Shown here piece after piece: positions 9,312 to 19,171 of a stretch of 64,000 nucleotides of DNA. The notes under the pieces are model-generated. The model did not search any database. It was not told the DNA's origin and saw only the letters and a program-made list of their open reading frames with translations. A program made the translations under genes and the position numbers. This stretch comes from an uncultured Bacteroidales bacterium. Lineage in GTDB: Bacteria; Bacteroidota; Bacteroidia; Bacteroidales; F082. Location: the NCBI GenBank assembly GCA_946405575.1, contig CAMJHP010000011.1:1-64000 (forward strand). The letters run 5' to 3'. How positions within the stretch are numbered: position 1 is the stretch's first letter; each line of letters starts with the position of its first letter.

Positions 9312-10598
9312 TTAAACCACCGACTCATAAACCGCTTTAATCTTCTTCGCGGCGGCCTCCCATTTGAGGCTGTCCACCTCGTCCTTGCCCTCGTCCTTGA
9401 AGCAGTCGGCCAAGGGCTTGTAATGGCAGAGGCCATAGATGGCGTCGGCCAGGCCGTTGATGTCCCAGAAGTCGACCTTCAAGGCGTGCTTCACCACCTC
9501 AGAGACACCCGACTGCTTGCTGATGACCACAGGCACATTCAAGCGCATAGCCTCCAACGGCACAATGCCAAACGGCTCGGAAATGGACGGCATAACAAAC
9601 ACGTCTGTCATGGCGAACATCTGGTCGACAGCCTCGCCCTTAAGGAAGCCCGTAAAGTGGAAATGGCTGCCCATACCGAGCTGAGCCACACGGCGAATCA
9701 TCTTCTCCAGCATATCGCCAGTGCCAGCCATTACGAAGTGGATACTCGGGTCGACCTGGTGAATCTTATAGGCAGCCTCAATGAAGTACTCAGGTCCTTT
9801 CTGGTAGGTGATTCTTCCAAGGAAGGTCACCACCTTGGCATCCAAGCCACTGCGTTCGTATTCCGATTTGGGTTTGTCGTTAGGCTCGACAGCGTTGTGT
9901 ACCGTCACGACCTTGGCTGGGTCGATGCCGTATTTGTTGATGACGATATTGCGTGTCAGGTTACTCACCGTGATGACACGGTCGGCAGCCTCCATACCTC
10001 TACGTTCGATAGCATACACATCCGTGTTGATATTCTCACCCGAGCGGTCAAACTCTGTAGCGTGCATATGCACCACCAGCGGTTTGCCCGTAGTCTCCTT
10101 CGCAGCAATACCCGCCGAATAGGTCAGCCAATCGTGGGCGTGGATGACATCGAAGTCGTATTTCGTGGCCAACGACGACCCAATCAATGCGTAGCGAGCC
10201 ACTTCCTCCATCAAGTTCATGCCGTATTTGCCTGAAAACTGGTAGTTGCGCGCAAACACCGAGCCGCTACGGTTGAAATGCTCCACCACATGACGGTCGC
10301 TTTCCAACACATTGGCAAAGTCCTCCGGTCCAACATACGGGATGATGTTGGAGCCAATCTCCATGTATTGTACGCGTTCCCAGTAGCTACGGTCTTTCTC
10401 GTGGTCGATGTCAATGGTTACGTCGCTGGCATTGAGCAGACGGACATTGGTCTCATCCTCATCGCCATAAGCACGTGGCACCACAAACAGTACGTCCACG
10501 TCATTCTTGGCCAGACCTTTGGTCATACCGAAACAAGCCGTTCCAAGGCCGCCAGTAATATGGGGAGGAAACTCCCACCCAAACATCAAGACTCTCAT
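9312..10598 (-). CDS. GT4 glycosyltransferase (glycogen synthase-like)
   Basis: 'MRVLMFGWEFPPHITGGLGTACFGMTKGLA', 'VTFLGRITYQKGPEYFIEAA', 'PSISEPFGIVPLEAM'. Confidence 0.92.
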   Translation of the reverse strand: MRVLMFGWEFPPHITGGLGTACFGMTKGLAKNDVDVLFVVPRAYGDEDETNVRLLNASDVTIDIDHEKDRSYWERVQYMEIGSNIIPYVGPEDFANVLESDRHVVEHFNRSGSVFARNYQFSGKYGMNLMEEVARYALIGSSLATKYDFDVIHAHDWLTYSAGIAAKETTGKPLVVHMHATEFDRSGENINTDVYAIERRGMEAADRVITVSNLTRNIVINKYGIDPAKVVTVHNAVEPNDKPKSEYERSGLDAKVVTFLGRITYQKGPEYFIEAAYKIHQVDPSIHFVMAGTGDMLEKMIRRVAQLGMGSHFHFTGFLKGEAVDQMFAMTDVFVMPSISEPFGIVPLEAMRLNVPVVISKQSGVSEVVKHALKVDFWDINGLADAIYGLCHYKPLADCFKDEGKDEVDSLKWEAAAKKIKAVYESVV

Positions 10599-12562
10599 TT
10601 TGAGCCTCCTTTCTTATTTAATTCATTAATTAGGTAATGCAAATAGAGCAAGGCACCCACGCTCGTCGACTGCGAGATGCAACCTCTTGCCTCGAAGGGC
10701 GGATTGCCGTCATAGATCTCCGACACCGTACCAATGCCATTTTCCTTTATGGCCTCCTCGAAGCCGTTGTACAGGTCTTCCAGATAAGGTAGCGAGGTCT
10801 TTCCAAACAGTTTCACAGAAAGGTCGGCATAGAAAGCTATCAGCCAAGGAAATGCCGTGCCGTTATGGTAGGCACGTTCGCGCTCGCTGTGGTTGCCGAT
10901 GCTAATGCCCTTGTAGCTCTCGTCGTTAGGCGACAGTGAGCGTATTCCTCTAGTAGTCAACAACTCAGAATGGGCGATATCGAAGGCTCGTTTCTGCATC
11001 TCATCACTCATCGGGCTATACGGCAGTGCGGCGGCAATCATCATATTGGGTCGTACCTGTGCATTGTGTTCGTTACTGTTCACATAATCATAGAAGCTGT
11101 TGGTTGCCTTATTGTAAAAGATGTCGGCAAACGATGTTTTCACCTTGTCAGCCAAATCTGACCATTTTTTGAGCAACGCACTCTTCGGTTCAGCCGCTTT
11201 CAGCAGTTCAACGCCATAACGCAACGCATTATACCATAATGCATTGACCTCAATGGCCAAACCAGTGCGAGGTGTCCAAGGTTTGCCTTGGGCGAACACA
11301 TTCATCCACGTAAGAGCCAAATCGCGATTGCCGGCATAGAGCAAACCATTATCAAGAGTATGCACGTTGAAGTCCGTGCCTGCGATGAAGCTCTCCAAGA
11401 TGGTCGTCATCGGTTTTTTGTATTTCTTCCAAATGTCCTTCTTGTCCTTGCCCAGCATCTTCTCGAAGAGCTGCAGCACATAGAAGAACCAAAGCGGCGA
11501 GTCGACTGCAGTGAAATACAAGCTCTTTTGGTAGTAACGGTGCGGGAAGAACGGTCCTTGCATTCTCGAAACAAGATAATCCAAAGCCGCAGTAAAGGTC
11601 TTCTCATCGCCTTGCGCCAACGCAATGCCTGGCAACGCAAGGAAGGTGTCGCGGCTGCAAGAGCCAAACCAGGGGAAACCTGCCCACAAGCGTGTACCTT
11701 TTTCATCATGAATGATAAATTGGTCAGCGGCCTTTACAAGGCACTCCTCATAGCTATGTTGTGGCAACAACCTTTTCACTTCAGCCTCGCACTGACGCTT
11801 AATGGCCGCTGGACTTTCTTCTTTCAGACTCACCGAGAGAATTATCGTGTCGCCTTGTTTCATCTGCAACTCAAAGAATCCGGGGACGAACTGATCCTCA
11901 GCGGCATCGTAGCCACGTTCCTGTTCGCGAATATAGAACATATTGTAGTACCAATGCGGTACATGCGTATATTCTGCTGCGCGCGAGAATTGCAGGTACA
12001 ACCTCGAGTAGTCCTTGTAAAGTTGCCAAGAAGCACCATTTTTCACCAAATCCACCTTGCGGCTGGCCTCATGGTTCTCATGCGTCAGCATGTGGACGTT
12101 GCGGAAAGCCAAGAAAGGCAAAATGCGCAAAGTGATGGGTACTACAGACTCACGCAAGGTGTAGCGCACAAAAAGCCGTGCTTCGGTAGAGGAGAAAATC
12201 AGCTCCTTGTCGAGCACCACATTGCCGATACGATAGGTCAGCTTCGGCATAGGGTCGGCGGTGAAGTCACGGAGGTATTTGTGACCGCGTGGAGCGAAGA
12301 TGCCGTCAGGGTACATATGTACACCGAGATGGAATTCTTCCTTGTTTTCGATGATAGTCTCGTCGAGACTCGACAGCAATACATGGTTGTTATTGTCCAA
12401 TTGCGGCTGAGGCGCCACTAGGAGGCCGTGGTATTTTCTAGTGTTGCAGCCAATCACAGTAGTGGCGAGAAACGCACCTAAAGCATTGGAACGCAACACT
12501 TCTCGGTTAAGCGTAAACTCCAGATTGACTAATTTCTTTTTATCCCAGGAAATGTAACTCAT
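10595..12562 (-). CDS. Amylo-alpha-1,6-glucosidase (glycogen debranching enzyme)
   Basis: 'NTRKYHGLLVA', 'RLWAGFPWFGSCSRDTFLALPGIAL', 'HNGTAFPWLIAFYAD'; overlaps the GT4 gene by 4 bp. Confidence 0.93.
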   Translation of the reverse strand: MSYISWDKKKLVNLEFTLNREVLRSNALGAFLATTVIGCNTRKYHGLLVAPQPQLDNNNHVLLSSLDETIIENKEEFHLGVHMYPDGIFAPRGHKYLRDFTADPMPKLTYRIGNVVLDKELIFSSTEARLFVRYTLRESVVPITLRILPFLAFRNVHMLTHENHEASRKVDLVKNGASWQLYKDYSRLYLQFSRAAEYTHVPHWYYNMFYIREQERGYDAAEDQFVPGFFELQMKQGDTIILSVSLKEESPAAIKRQCEAEVKRLLPQHSYEECLVKAADQFIIHDEKGTRLWAGFPWFGSCSRDTFLALPGIALAQGDEKTFTAALDYLVSRMQGPFFPHRYYQKSLYFTAVDSPLWFFYVLQLFEKMLGKDKKDIWKKYKKPMTTILESFIAGTDFNVHTLDNGLLYAGNRDLALTWMNVFAQGKPWTPRTGLAIEVNALWYNALRYGVELLKAAEPKSALLKKWSDLADKVKTSFADIFYNKATNSFYDYVNSNEHNAQVRPNMMIAAALPYSPMSDEMQKRAFDIAHSELLTTRGIRSLSPNDESYKGISIGNHSERERAYHNGTAFPWLIAFYADLSVKLFGKTSLPYLEDLYNGFEEAIKENGIGTVSEIYDGNPPFEARGCISQSTSVGALLYLHYLINELNKKGGSK

Positions 12563-12646
12563 ATATCTTATTTCTAAAATTGCGCAAAAAAACCGACTAC
12601 AAAGATAAAGTTTTTAGTTTTAAGTCAATAAAAAAACAACATTTTT

Positions 12647-12654
12647 TATCTTTG
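12647..12654 (+). promoter_or_regulatory. Bacteroidetes -7 box (TATCTTTG) for the M3 peptidase
   Basis: TAnnTTTG about 32 bp before the ATG at 12686. Confidence 0.55.
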
Positions 12655-12685
12655 CAGTCCGTAAAACACACTAAAACTCAACAAA

Positions 12686-14812
12686 ATGTCAAAAAAAATC
12701 ATTAAAATGATTGCTTTAAGCGTCATCACATTGGCTTCATGCACCTCCAAACCTGAACAAAAGGTCAAGGTCGAAGAACCAAATCCATTCCTCAACGAAT
12801 ACACTACCCCCTTCCAAGTGCCACCGTTCGACCAAATCAAAAACGAGCACTATCTGCCTGCTTTTGAAGCGGGTATGAAAGAACAACTGGCTGAAGTTGA
12901 AGCCATCGTCGACAAAGCCGAACCTGCCACTTTCGAAAACACCATCCTGCCTTACGACAAGTCAGGCAAGATTCTCAGCCGGGTAAGCAATGTGTTCTTT
13001 AACCTCAACGAATGCCTGACCAACGACGAAATGATTGCCATCGCCGAGCAGGTGCTGCCTTTGATCTCGAAACACAGCGATGCCATCATGATGAACCCAA
13101 AACTCTTCGAGCGCATCGACTATGTGTATCAACACCGTAATGAAATGGGCCTAGATGACCAGCAGATCCGTGTGGTGGAGAAATACCATCAGGACTTTAT
13201 GCGCCATGGTGCAGGTCTGTCAGCCGAAAAACAAGCCGAGCTGAGCCAAATCAATGAGCAACTCTCCACACTGAGTTTGCAATTCGGCAACAACCTTTTG
13301 AAAGAAAATGCTGGCTACAAACTCGTCATTGACAACGAGAAAAATCTCTCGGGTCTGCCCCAAACAAGCATCGATGCCGCCGCCGAACAAGCCAAGGCCG
13401 AAGGAATGGAAGGCAAATGGGTGTTCACCTTGAGCAAGCCCAGCCTCATTCCCTTCCTACAGTTTGCCGACAACCGCGACCTGCGTGAACAGATGTACAA
13501 GGCCTACTACAACCGTGGCGACAACAACAATGAATACGACAACAAGAAGCTCATCAACGAGATGTGTAAACTGCGCGTTCAGAAAGCCAAGCTCTTCGGC
13601 TATGACAACTATGCCGACTATGTCTTAGCTGTCAACATGGCCAAAGACTCAAAGACGGTAGACAAGTTCCTCATCGACATTTTCAATCCTGCGCAACAGC
13701 TCGCCAAGAAAGAACTCTCCGAAATGCAAGCCATCGCCGACAAGGAAGGCGCAAACATCAAGCTTGAAGGCTGGGATTGGTGGTACTATGCCGAGAAACT
13801 CCGCAAGGCCAAATACGACTTCGACGAGAATTACATCAAGCCTTACCTCACAGTGGACAACGTTCGCAACGGTATGTTTATGGCTGCCAACAAGTTGTAC
13901 GGCATCACCTTCACACAAAACACCAACTTGCCCATCTACTATCCTGGCGTGGAGACCTACGAAGTGAAGGAAGCCAACGGCGATTTCCTCGGCATCCTCT
14001 ACTTAGACTACTATCCGCGTGAATCGAAGAGCGGCGGCGCATGGTGTACCAGCTTCCGCGAGAGCGGCCACGACATCAACGGAAAGAAAATTTATCCCGT
14101 TGTTTCTCTCGTGATGAACTTCACTCCCGCTTCGGGCGACACCCCTGCCCTGCTCACTTGGGACGAAACCGAAACCATGTGGCACGAGTTTGGCCACTCG
14201 CTGCATGCCTTCTTCTCCGATGGCCTCTACACCCGCACCTGCGGCAATGTGCCTCACGACTATGTGGAGATGCCTTCGCAAATTATGGAGAATTGGGTGG
14301 CCGAGCCTGAAGTCATCCGCATATATGCAAAGCATTACCAAACCAGCGAGCCTATGCCCGACAGCCTCATCAACAAAATCGAGAACAGCGCTTTGTTCAA
14401 CCAAGGCTTCATGACCACCGAACTCATCGCTGCTTCCATCCTTGATATGAAGTTCCATGAACTCACAGAAGTCCAAGACCTTGATGTCGACGCTTTCGAG
14501 AAACAGCAGATGGATGCCATCGGCTTGATGCCAGAGATTCTGCCTCGTTACCGCTCAACCAACTTCAGCCACATTTTCAACGGCGGCTACAGTGCTGGTT
14601 ATTATGCCTACACTTGGGCTGAGGTATTGGACAAAGATGCCTTCAACTACTTCAAGAGTTCCGGCAATCTCTTCAATCCTGAGCTGGCTGCCTCTTTCCG
14701 CAAGAACTGCTTACAGGAATGCGGCAACGACGAAGGCATGGTGCAATACCGCAAGTTCCGCGGACAAGACCCTGACTCTGGACCTTATCTGAAAGCACGT
14801 GGCCTGAAATGA
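12686..14812 (+). CDS. dcp: M3 family metallopeptidase (peptidyl-dipeptidase Dcp-like), lipoprotein signal
   Basis: HExxH motif 'MWHEFGHSLHAFFSD'; signal with 'LASCTS' lipobox. Confidence 0.93.
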   Translation: MSKKIIKMIALSVITLASCTSKPEQKVKVEEPNPFLNEYTTPFQVPPFDQIKNEHYLPAFEAGMKEQLAEVEAIVDKAEPATFENTILPYDKSGKILSRVSNVFFNLNECLTNDEMIAIAEQVLPLISKHSDAIMMNPKLFERIDYVYQHRNEMGLDDQQIRVVEKYHQDFMRHGAGLSAEKQAELSQINEQLSTLSLQFGNNLLKENAGYKLVIDNEKNLSGLPQTSIDAAAEQAKAEGMEGKWVFTLSKPSLIPFLQFADNRDLREQMYKAYYNRGDNNNEYDNKKLINEMCKLRVQKAKLFGYDNYADYVLAVNMAKDSKTVDKFLIDIFNPAQQLAKKELSEMQAIADKEGANIKLEGWDWWYYAEKLRKAKYDFDENYIKPYLTVDNVRNGMFMAANKLYGITFTQNTNLPIYYPGVETYEVKEANGDFLGILYLDYYPRESKSGGAWCTSFRESGHDINGKKIYPVVSLVMNFTPASGDTPALLTWDETETMWHEFGHSLHAFFSDGLYTRTCGNVPHDYVEMPSQIMENWVAEPEVIRIYAKHYQTSEPMPDSLINKIENSALFNQGFMTTELIAASILDMKFHELTEVQDLDVDAFEKQQMDAIGLMPEILPRYRSTNFSHIFNGGYSAGYYAYTWAEVLDKDAFNYFKSSGNLFNPELAASFRKNCLQECGNDEGMVQYRKFRGQDPDSGPYLKARGLK

Positions 14813-14883
14813 GCATAAATATGCGTTAGGAATACGACATAACAACAACTACAATTTAGGTACAAGCATACAAGTACATCACT

Positions 14884-14929
14884 AACGACAGCGGCTACAA
14901 CTTTAGTTTAAGTTGTAGCCGCTGTTGTT
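14884..14929. terminator. Bidirectional hairpin terminator between convergent genes
   Basis: AACGACAGCGGCTACAACTT-TAGTTT-AAGTTGTAGCCGCTGTTGTT: 20 bp arms with one G-T pair, between the + M3 gene and the - CpsB gene. Confidence 0.7.
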
Positions 14930-14976
14930 GTAATATAATATAAAGATTAGCAACCTGGTTGGTCAAATGCTTATCC

Positions 14977-15705
14977 CTATGCAAACAATTTCTTATTGTT
15001 CTCTATCAATTGCTCAAGTCGTTCAATGTCTCTCTTACTCAAACGAATTTCGGGCAAAAAACGACGAAAATTTTCCACATTATGCATATCTGAACCCACA
15101 AAATCATACATACCTTCCTTCAACAGATAGTGCGATTTTATCATAGCAGGTTTTCCATATGCACCTGCCAATGAAAGCAAATTCAACTGAAACTTGAACC
15201 GCTTATCTTTCCACCTCAAATAATTATCCTTCACAGCGTACTCATACCTCTCAGGATGTGCGATGACAGGCTGAAATCCCTCACACATTACGTCATAAAG
15301 CATCTCTGAAATACCATGTTCATACATCAAATACGATGTTTCACATAGTACATGCTCACCCGACTTATCCAGTGTCAAAAAACCTTGCTTGAAATGGTCC
15401 ATAAAGCAAGCATCCAGCATATACTCTGCACCTAATCGTAGCTCTATTTTACACACTTTAGCCACTTCTGACTTAAAAGTCTCAAACTTTGCAGTAATAT
15501 TCGCTCGATTGTTATCTGGATAATCCTTCAGGAAATGAGGTGTCAATATCATTTTCTGAACGCCATATTCCTCCAACTTATGCAAGGCATGAAGCGACTT
15601 CTCTGTAGTAGAGAACCCATCATCAACCCCTGGCAACAAGTGACAATGCACATCACAAGCGCCTTGGAAGAAATCCACTGGCAAACTATGACGGAAACCA
15701 AACAT
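14977..15705 (-). CDS. CpsB/CapC-type tyrosine-protein phosphatase (PHP fold)
   Basis: 'DVHCHLLPGVDDGFSTTEKSLHAL', 'ILTPHF', 'PVIAHPERYEY', 'FVGSDMHN'. Confidence 0.92.
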   Translation of the reverse strand: MFGFRHSLPVDFFQGACDVHCHLLPGVDDGFSTTEKSLHALHKLEEYGVQKMILTPHFLKDYPDNNRANITAKFETFKSEVAKVCKIELRLGAEYMLDACFMDHFKQGFLTLDKSGEHVLCETSYLMYEHGISEMLYDVMCEGFQPVIAHPERYEYAVKDNYLRWKDKRFKFQLNLLSLAGAYGKPAMIKSHYLLKEGMYDFVGSDMHNVENFRRFLPEIRLSKRDIERLEQLIENNKKLFA

Positions 15706-15714
15706 AATTACCCA

Positions 15715-18273
15715 TTATTCTTTACCATCGTCGTTTGCCTTAGCCACGTGGCTATGACTTGAATGATGATGATGGTGATGATGTTTGCGGAAAATGCGTT
15801 GATACCACTTCTTCTTTTTCTTCTTTTCCTCCTCTTCATTGCCATAGCCGTAACCGTAACCATAGCCATAGCCGTAACCATAACCATAGCCGTAGCCATA
15901 ACCGTAGCCATAACCATAACCATAACCATAATAGCCATAGCCACGTTTCTTCTTGTTGACAGAATTCAGCACCACACATAGGTTCGGGAACTTGTTGTCT
16001 TTATAGAACTTATCCACATCGAAGAGCAAACGTTTGTCGGTCTTACCTGCTCTCACCACCATAATGGTTGTATCTGCAACACGTTTCACAATGTCGGAGT
16101 CGGCAACCATACCAACAGGCACATTATCCAAGAAAATGTACTCATAACGCTTACGCAATTCCATAATAAGATCATCCAAGCGAGTGCTCATCAACAACTC
16201 AGCCGGATTGGGCGGTACGGGACCAGAGAAAATGACATCAAGGTTAGGAGTGTTAGTATCAGCATGGATAATATCATCAACAGAATCCGTCTTACCCGAC
16301 AAATAATTTGACACTCCAGCCCTTGTGTTAACGCCAAACACTTTGAACAGCGTACCTTTACGAATATCCAAGTCAACGATGACCGTCTTACGCGAAGCCA
16401 AGGCAAAACTCGTTGCCAAATTAGTGGATATAAAGGTCTTACCAGAAGAAACCATAAACGAGGTGAACATCACAACATGGGCACCATTTTTCCTGTCCTT
16501 CATATATTCGAGACTTGATCGAATCAATCGGAACGACTCTGAAAGCGAATCTCGTCCGTTTTCTTTCACCATAATGGAATGCTCTGGCGTATTCTTTTGA
16601 TAAGGAACATCTCCCAAGAAAGGTACATTCGATGATTTCTGAACGTCGATCCTGTCATGAATAGTAGTATCAAGCATATTTGCCAGCACCAAAATAACAA
16701 TCGGAACAGCCAGACCTATAAGAACTCCGATTAATATTACTCTGGATTCATTAGGAGCAACAGGTTTGGGATTGGGATGGGCATAATCGACGACCTTTCC
16801 AGTGGCCTCCAATTGAGGGCTGGTCATCAGTAATTCTTCACGCTTAGTCAGAAGTTGCAAATAAAGACTTTCCTTAACGCCCTGCATACGTTCCACCGAG
16901 TTTAATTGCATCTGAGCAACTGGGACACTCTGAATTTGAGAATTGGCTATGCTCCTCTCTCTGTTAGCCGCAGCGATACGATCTTCTAAACTCGTCAAAT
17001 TAGCCTCTAAAACTGTAACAATACTTGTGTGTAAGCTGACTTGTTCTTCCATCAACGCTTGAGCAACAGGATTGTTTAGTGTACCATCGGCTTTGTATTT
17101 CTCGATTTTCACCAAATTATCGTTATACTTGGAGATGACTGAAGCCGCTTCCGCTGTGATAGGAACCACGCCCACAGGTATCATTTGATCCTCATTGTTT
17201 CTCACAAAATTGAGCAAATAGCGCACCAAATCAGCTTGAGCATCCAATTGTTTGGCTTCTTCTGTCCTGGCAGCACTGGCTTCCACATAAGCCTGACCAT
17301 AACTCTTTGTATCAATGATATTATGACTTCTCTTGAAACTCACAGATGCCTGCTCGTATTCTCCAATATCATTCATCAAAAACTCGATGCGGTCGTTGAT
17401 AAATTTCTCAGTATAATCAAGCACGCGCTGTTGGTCAGCTATAGATTCCTCGTTATAAGAATCCATCAAAGCATTCAGGACATCGGCAGCACGCACGGGA
17501 GAGGCATCGCGCACAATAAGCTTCAAAATGGCATTTTTGTCATTGTCTCTCTCAATGTTGATTCGTGACCTATAGTTTGCAGCCACTGCTGAAAGTGGCA
17601 AATGACGAACCATCACTTCCTGTTCCATAAAATCAGCATATCTCCAAGTTGGCTTAATAACCAATTTGCCAACTGGTGAAATCACCGTATCATTAATTCT
17701 CACTTTCATTGAGGGAATGCCTTCGCCAAAATCATCAAGAAGCACATTTCCTCCATCCAGTACTTTCAAGCTGAACGAAGCACTTGTCTCCTCGTTCAAA
17801 TCAGGAAACGATACTTCCACTGGTCCATCCTTATACAAAACCGTATTACGTCTTGACACCCTGGTTTTATACGAATACATGGTATTCAAATTCAACTTTC
17901 GCACCATATTTTCCATACTAGTTTGGGACCTCAGCACCATAATCTCATTATTGACTGTGCTAATGACAAGACCAGGACCCGCTATCGTATTAATCGGAGC
18001 GGAACCACGAAACGATTCCGAACCTCCACTTGCCGATGTCTTGATAATCAATGAGGCTTTACTTTCATAAACACGTTCCTGTTTACGAACATAGTAATAT
18101 GCAATGATACCACCAATCAATGAACAAATAATAAAATAAGGCAAATTGCGAAGGATAAGAAACACCAAATCCTTAAACTTGAAGCCACTATTGGTATCTT
18201 CATCGAAAAACGCATTAACGTCGTTCGGATTCACATTTGTATTGTTGTTTATGTTTGTTGCCATTTCTTTCAA
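15715..18273 (-). CDS. wzc: Polysaccharide co-polymerase / BY-type tyrosine autokinase (Wzc-like) with GY-repeat and His-rich tail
   Basis: Wzz-type N-terminus with GNVR-like core; Walker A-like 'FMVSSGKTFISTNLA', 'VIVDLDIRKGTL', 'YEYIFLDNVPVGMVAD'; tail (GY)n-NEEEEKKKKKK...HHHHHHHSSHSH. Confidence 0.94.
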   Translation of the reverse strand: MKEMATNINNNTNVNPNDVNAFFDEDTNSGFKFKDLVFLILRNLPYFIICSLIGGIIAYYYVRKQERVYESKASLIIKTSASGGSESFRGSAPINTIAGPGLVISTVNNEIMVLRSQTSMENMVRKLNLNTMYSYKTRVSRRNTVLYKDGPVEVSFPDLNEETSASFSLKVLDGGNVLLDDFGEGIPSMKVRINDTVISPVGKLVIKPTWRYADFMEQEVMVRHLPLSAVAANYRSRINIERDNDKNAILKLIVRDASPVRAADVLNALMDSYNEESIADQQRVLDYTEKFINDRIEFLMNDIGEYEQASVSFKRSHNIIDTKSYGQAYVEASAARTEEAKQLDAQADLVRYLLNFVRNNEDQMIPVGVVPITAEAASVISKYNDNLVKIEKYKADGTLNNPVAQALMEEQVSLHTSIVTVLEANLTSLEDRIAAANRERSIANSQIQSVPVAQMQLNSVERMQGVKESLYLQLLTKREELLMTSPQLEATGKVVDYAHPNPKPVAPNESRVILIGVLIGLAVPIVILVLANMLDTTIHDRIDVQKSSNVPFLGDVPYQKNTPEHSIMVKENGRDSLSESFRLIRSSLEYMKDRKNGAHVVMFTSFMVSSGKTFISTNLATSFALASRKTVIVDLDIRKGTLFKVFGVNTRAGVSNYLSGKTDSVDDIIHADTNTPNLDVIFSGPVPPNPAELLMSTRLDDLIMELRKRYEYIFLDNVPVGMVADSDIVKRVADTTIMVVRAGKTDKRLLFDVDKFYKDNKFPNLCVVLNSVNKKKRGYGYYGYGYGYGYGYGYGYGYGYGYGYGYGYGYGNEEEEKKKKKKWYQRIFRKHHHHHHHSSHSHVAKANDDGKE
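15839..15945 (-). repeat. Hexanucleotide-like tandem repeat encoding (Gly-Tyr)n in the Wzc tail
   Basis: Runs of ccatag/ccgtaa/ccataa/ccgtag units encoding GYGYYGYGYGY...GYG. Confidence 0.95.
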
Positions 18274-18295
18274 TATTGTGAATAATCAATAATAA

Positions 18296-19084
18296 TCAAT
18301 AACCATTTACGAATGTTCTAACCAAGGCATAAACGGAAACCAAAGAAGTAACTAAAGATACCGTAGCCAAAACCACATTCAGGTTGTTGCTAAAGAATTT
18401 GTATGACATCTCCTCACTAAAAATAATGTCATTTTGCTGCAACACAAAAAACTCATCGTCGAAAATAGCTGTTGAACGCGGATCCAGATAATGAATCACC
18501 CGCTTACCTTCCACCTCGCGCATTACTCCAATACGGTCACGACGCGTATACCAATCCAAACCGCCTGCCATTGCCAAAGCTTCAAGGAAAGTGCATCTTT
18601 CATTGGTGATATTCAACACTCCTCCTCCAGAACTACTCAAGAAAAACACCTTGAAATTCATAAAGCGAACCGTAACCAATGGATTCTTGATATATCCGTT
18701 TCGTTCCAAACGAGAAGCAATAGTATCCTGAACCTGCAAACGTGTCAAGCCTTGAACATGTAAGTCACCAAGTACCGGAAACTGTATGTTCCCATTGACA
18801 TCGACAAGATAACCTAAACCTTGATTCAGACTTCCAGTTTGCATATTACCATTCATCGCATTAAATGGCTTGATTAGCTCATCATCCTTACCCGTGTTGC
18901 TAAGCACAAAGATTCTCAGCTCATCGTATGGAGCAACTGTAGCTTCCAATGACTCGTTAAGCGGCATACCTTCAATAGGCATATCTTGAAGATAACGCAC
19001 TTTCTTTTGGGAAACGCATGAGGATGCCGCTAAAGCCCATACCACCAAAACAATAAACAGGACTAACTTATTCTTATTCATCAT
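18296..19084 (-). CDS. wza: Outer-membrane polysaccharide export protein (Wza-like), lipoprotein
   Basis: 'LAASSCVSQKKVRYLQDM', 'YLVDVNGNIQFPVLGDLHVQGLTRLQVQDTIASRL', SLBB-like segment. Confidence 0.92.
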   Translation of the reverse strand: MMNKNKLVLFIVLVVWALAASSCVSQKKVRYLQDMPIEGMPLNESLEATVAPYDELRIFVLSNTGKDDELIKPFNAMNGNMQTGSLNQGLGYLVDVNGNIQFPVLGDLHVQGLTRLQVQDTIASRLERNGYIKNPLVTVRFMNFKVFFLSSSGGGVLNITNERCTFLEALAMAGGLDWYTRRDRIGVMREVEGKRVIHYLDPRSTAIFDDEFFVLQQNDIIFSEEMSYKFFSNNLNVVLATVSLVTSLVSVYALVRTFVNGY

Positions 19085-19123
19085 TTATATTTTTACTATT
19101 ATACTTCTAATTCAAAAATCGTG

Positions 19124-19131
19124 CAAAAATA
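19124..19131 (-). promoter_or_regulatory. Bacteroidetes -7 box (TATTTTTG) upstream of wza
   Basis: TATTTTTGCACGATTTT on the minus strand, 40 bp before the start at 19084. Confidence 0.55.
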
Positions 19132-19171
19132 CAAAATGTTTTCGAATGAAAGGACTATATTTCATTTCAAA

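Noticed and set aside
9423-10235. 270-aa plus-strand ORF
   Set aside because: Antisense to the GT4 gene; H/D/R-rich shadow translation.
11288-12421. 377-aa plus-strand ORF opposite the debranching enzyme
   Set aside because: Entirely antisense to a well-supported enzyme; composition and low-complexity H/Q/R-rich translation are typical of shadow ORFs.
15839-15945. CRISPR-like array
   Set aside because: Short contiguous units with no spacers; the repeat encodes the GY tail of Wzc.
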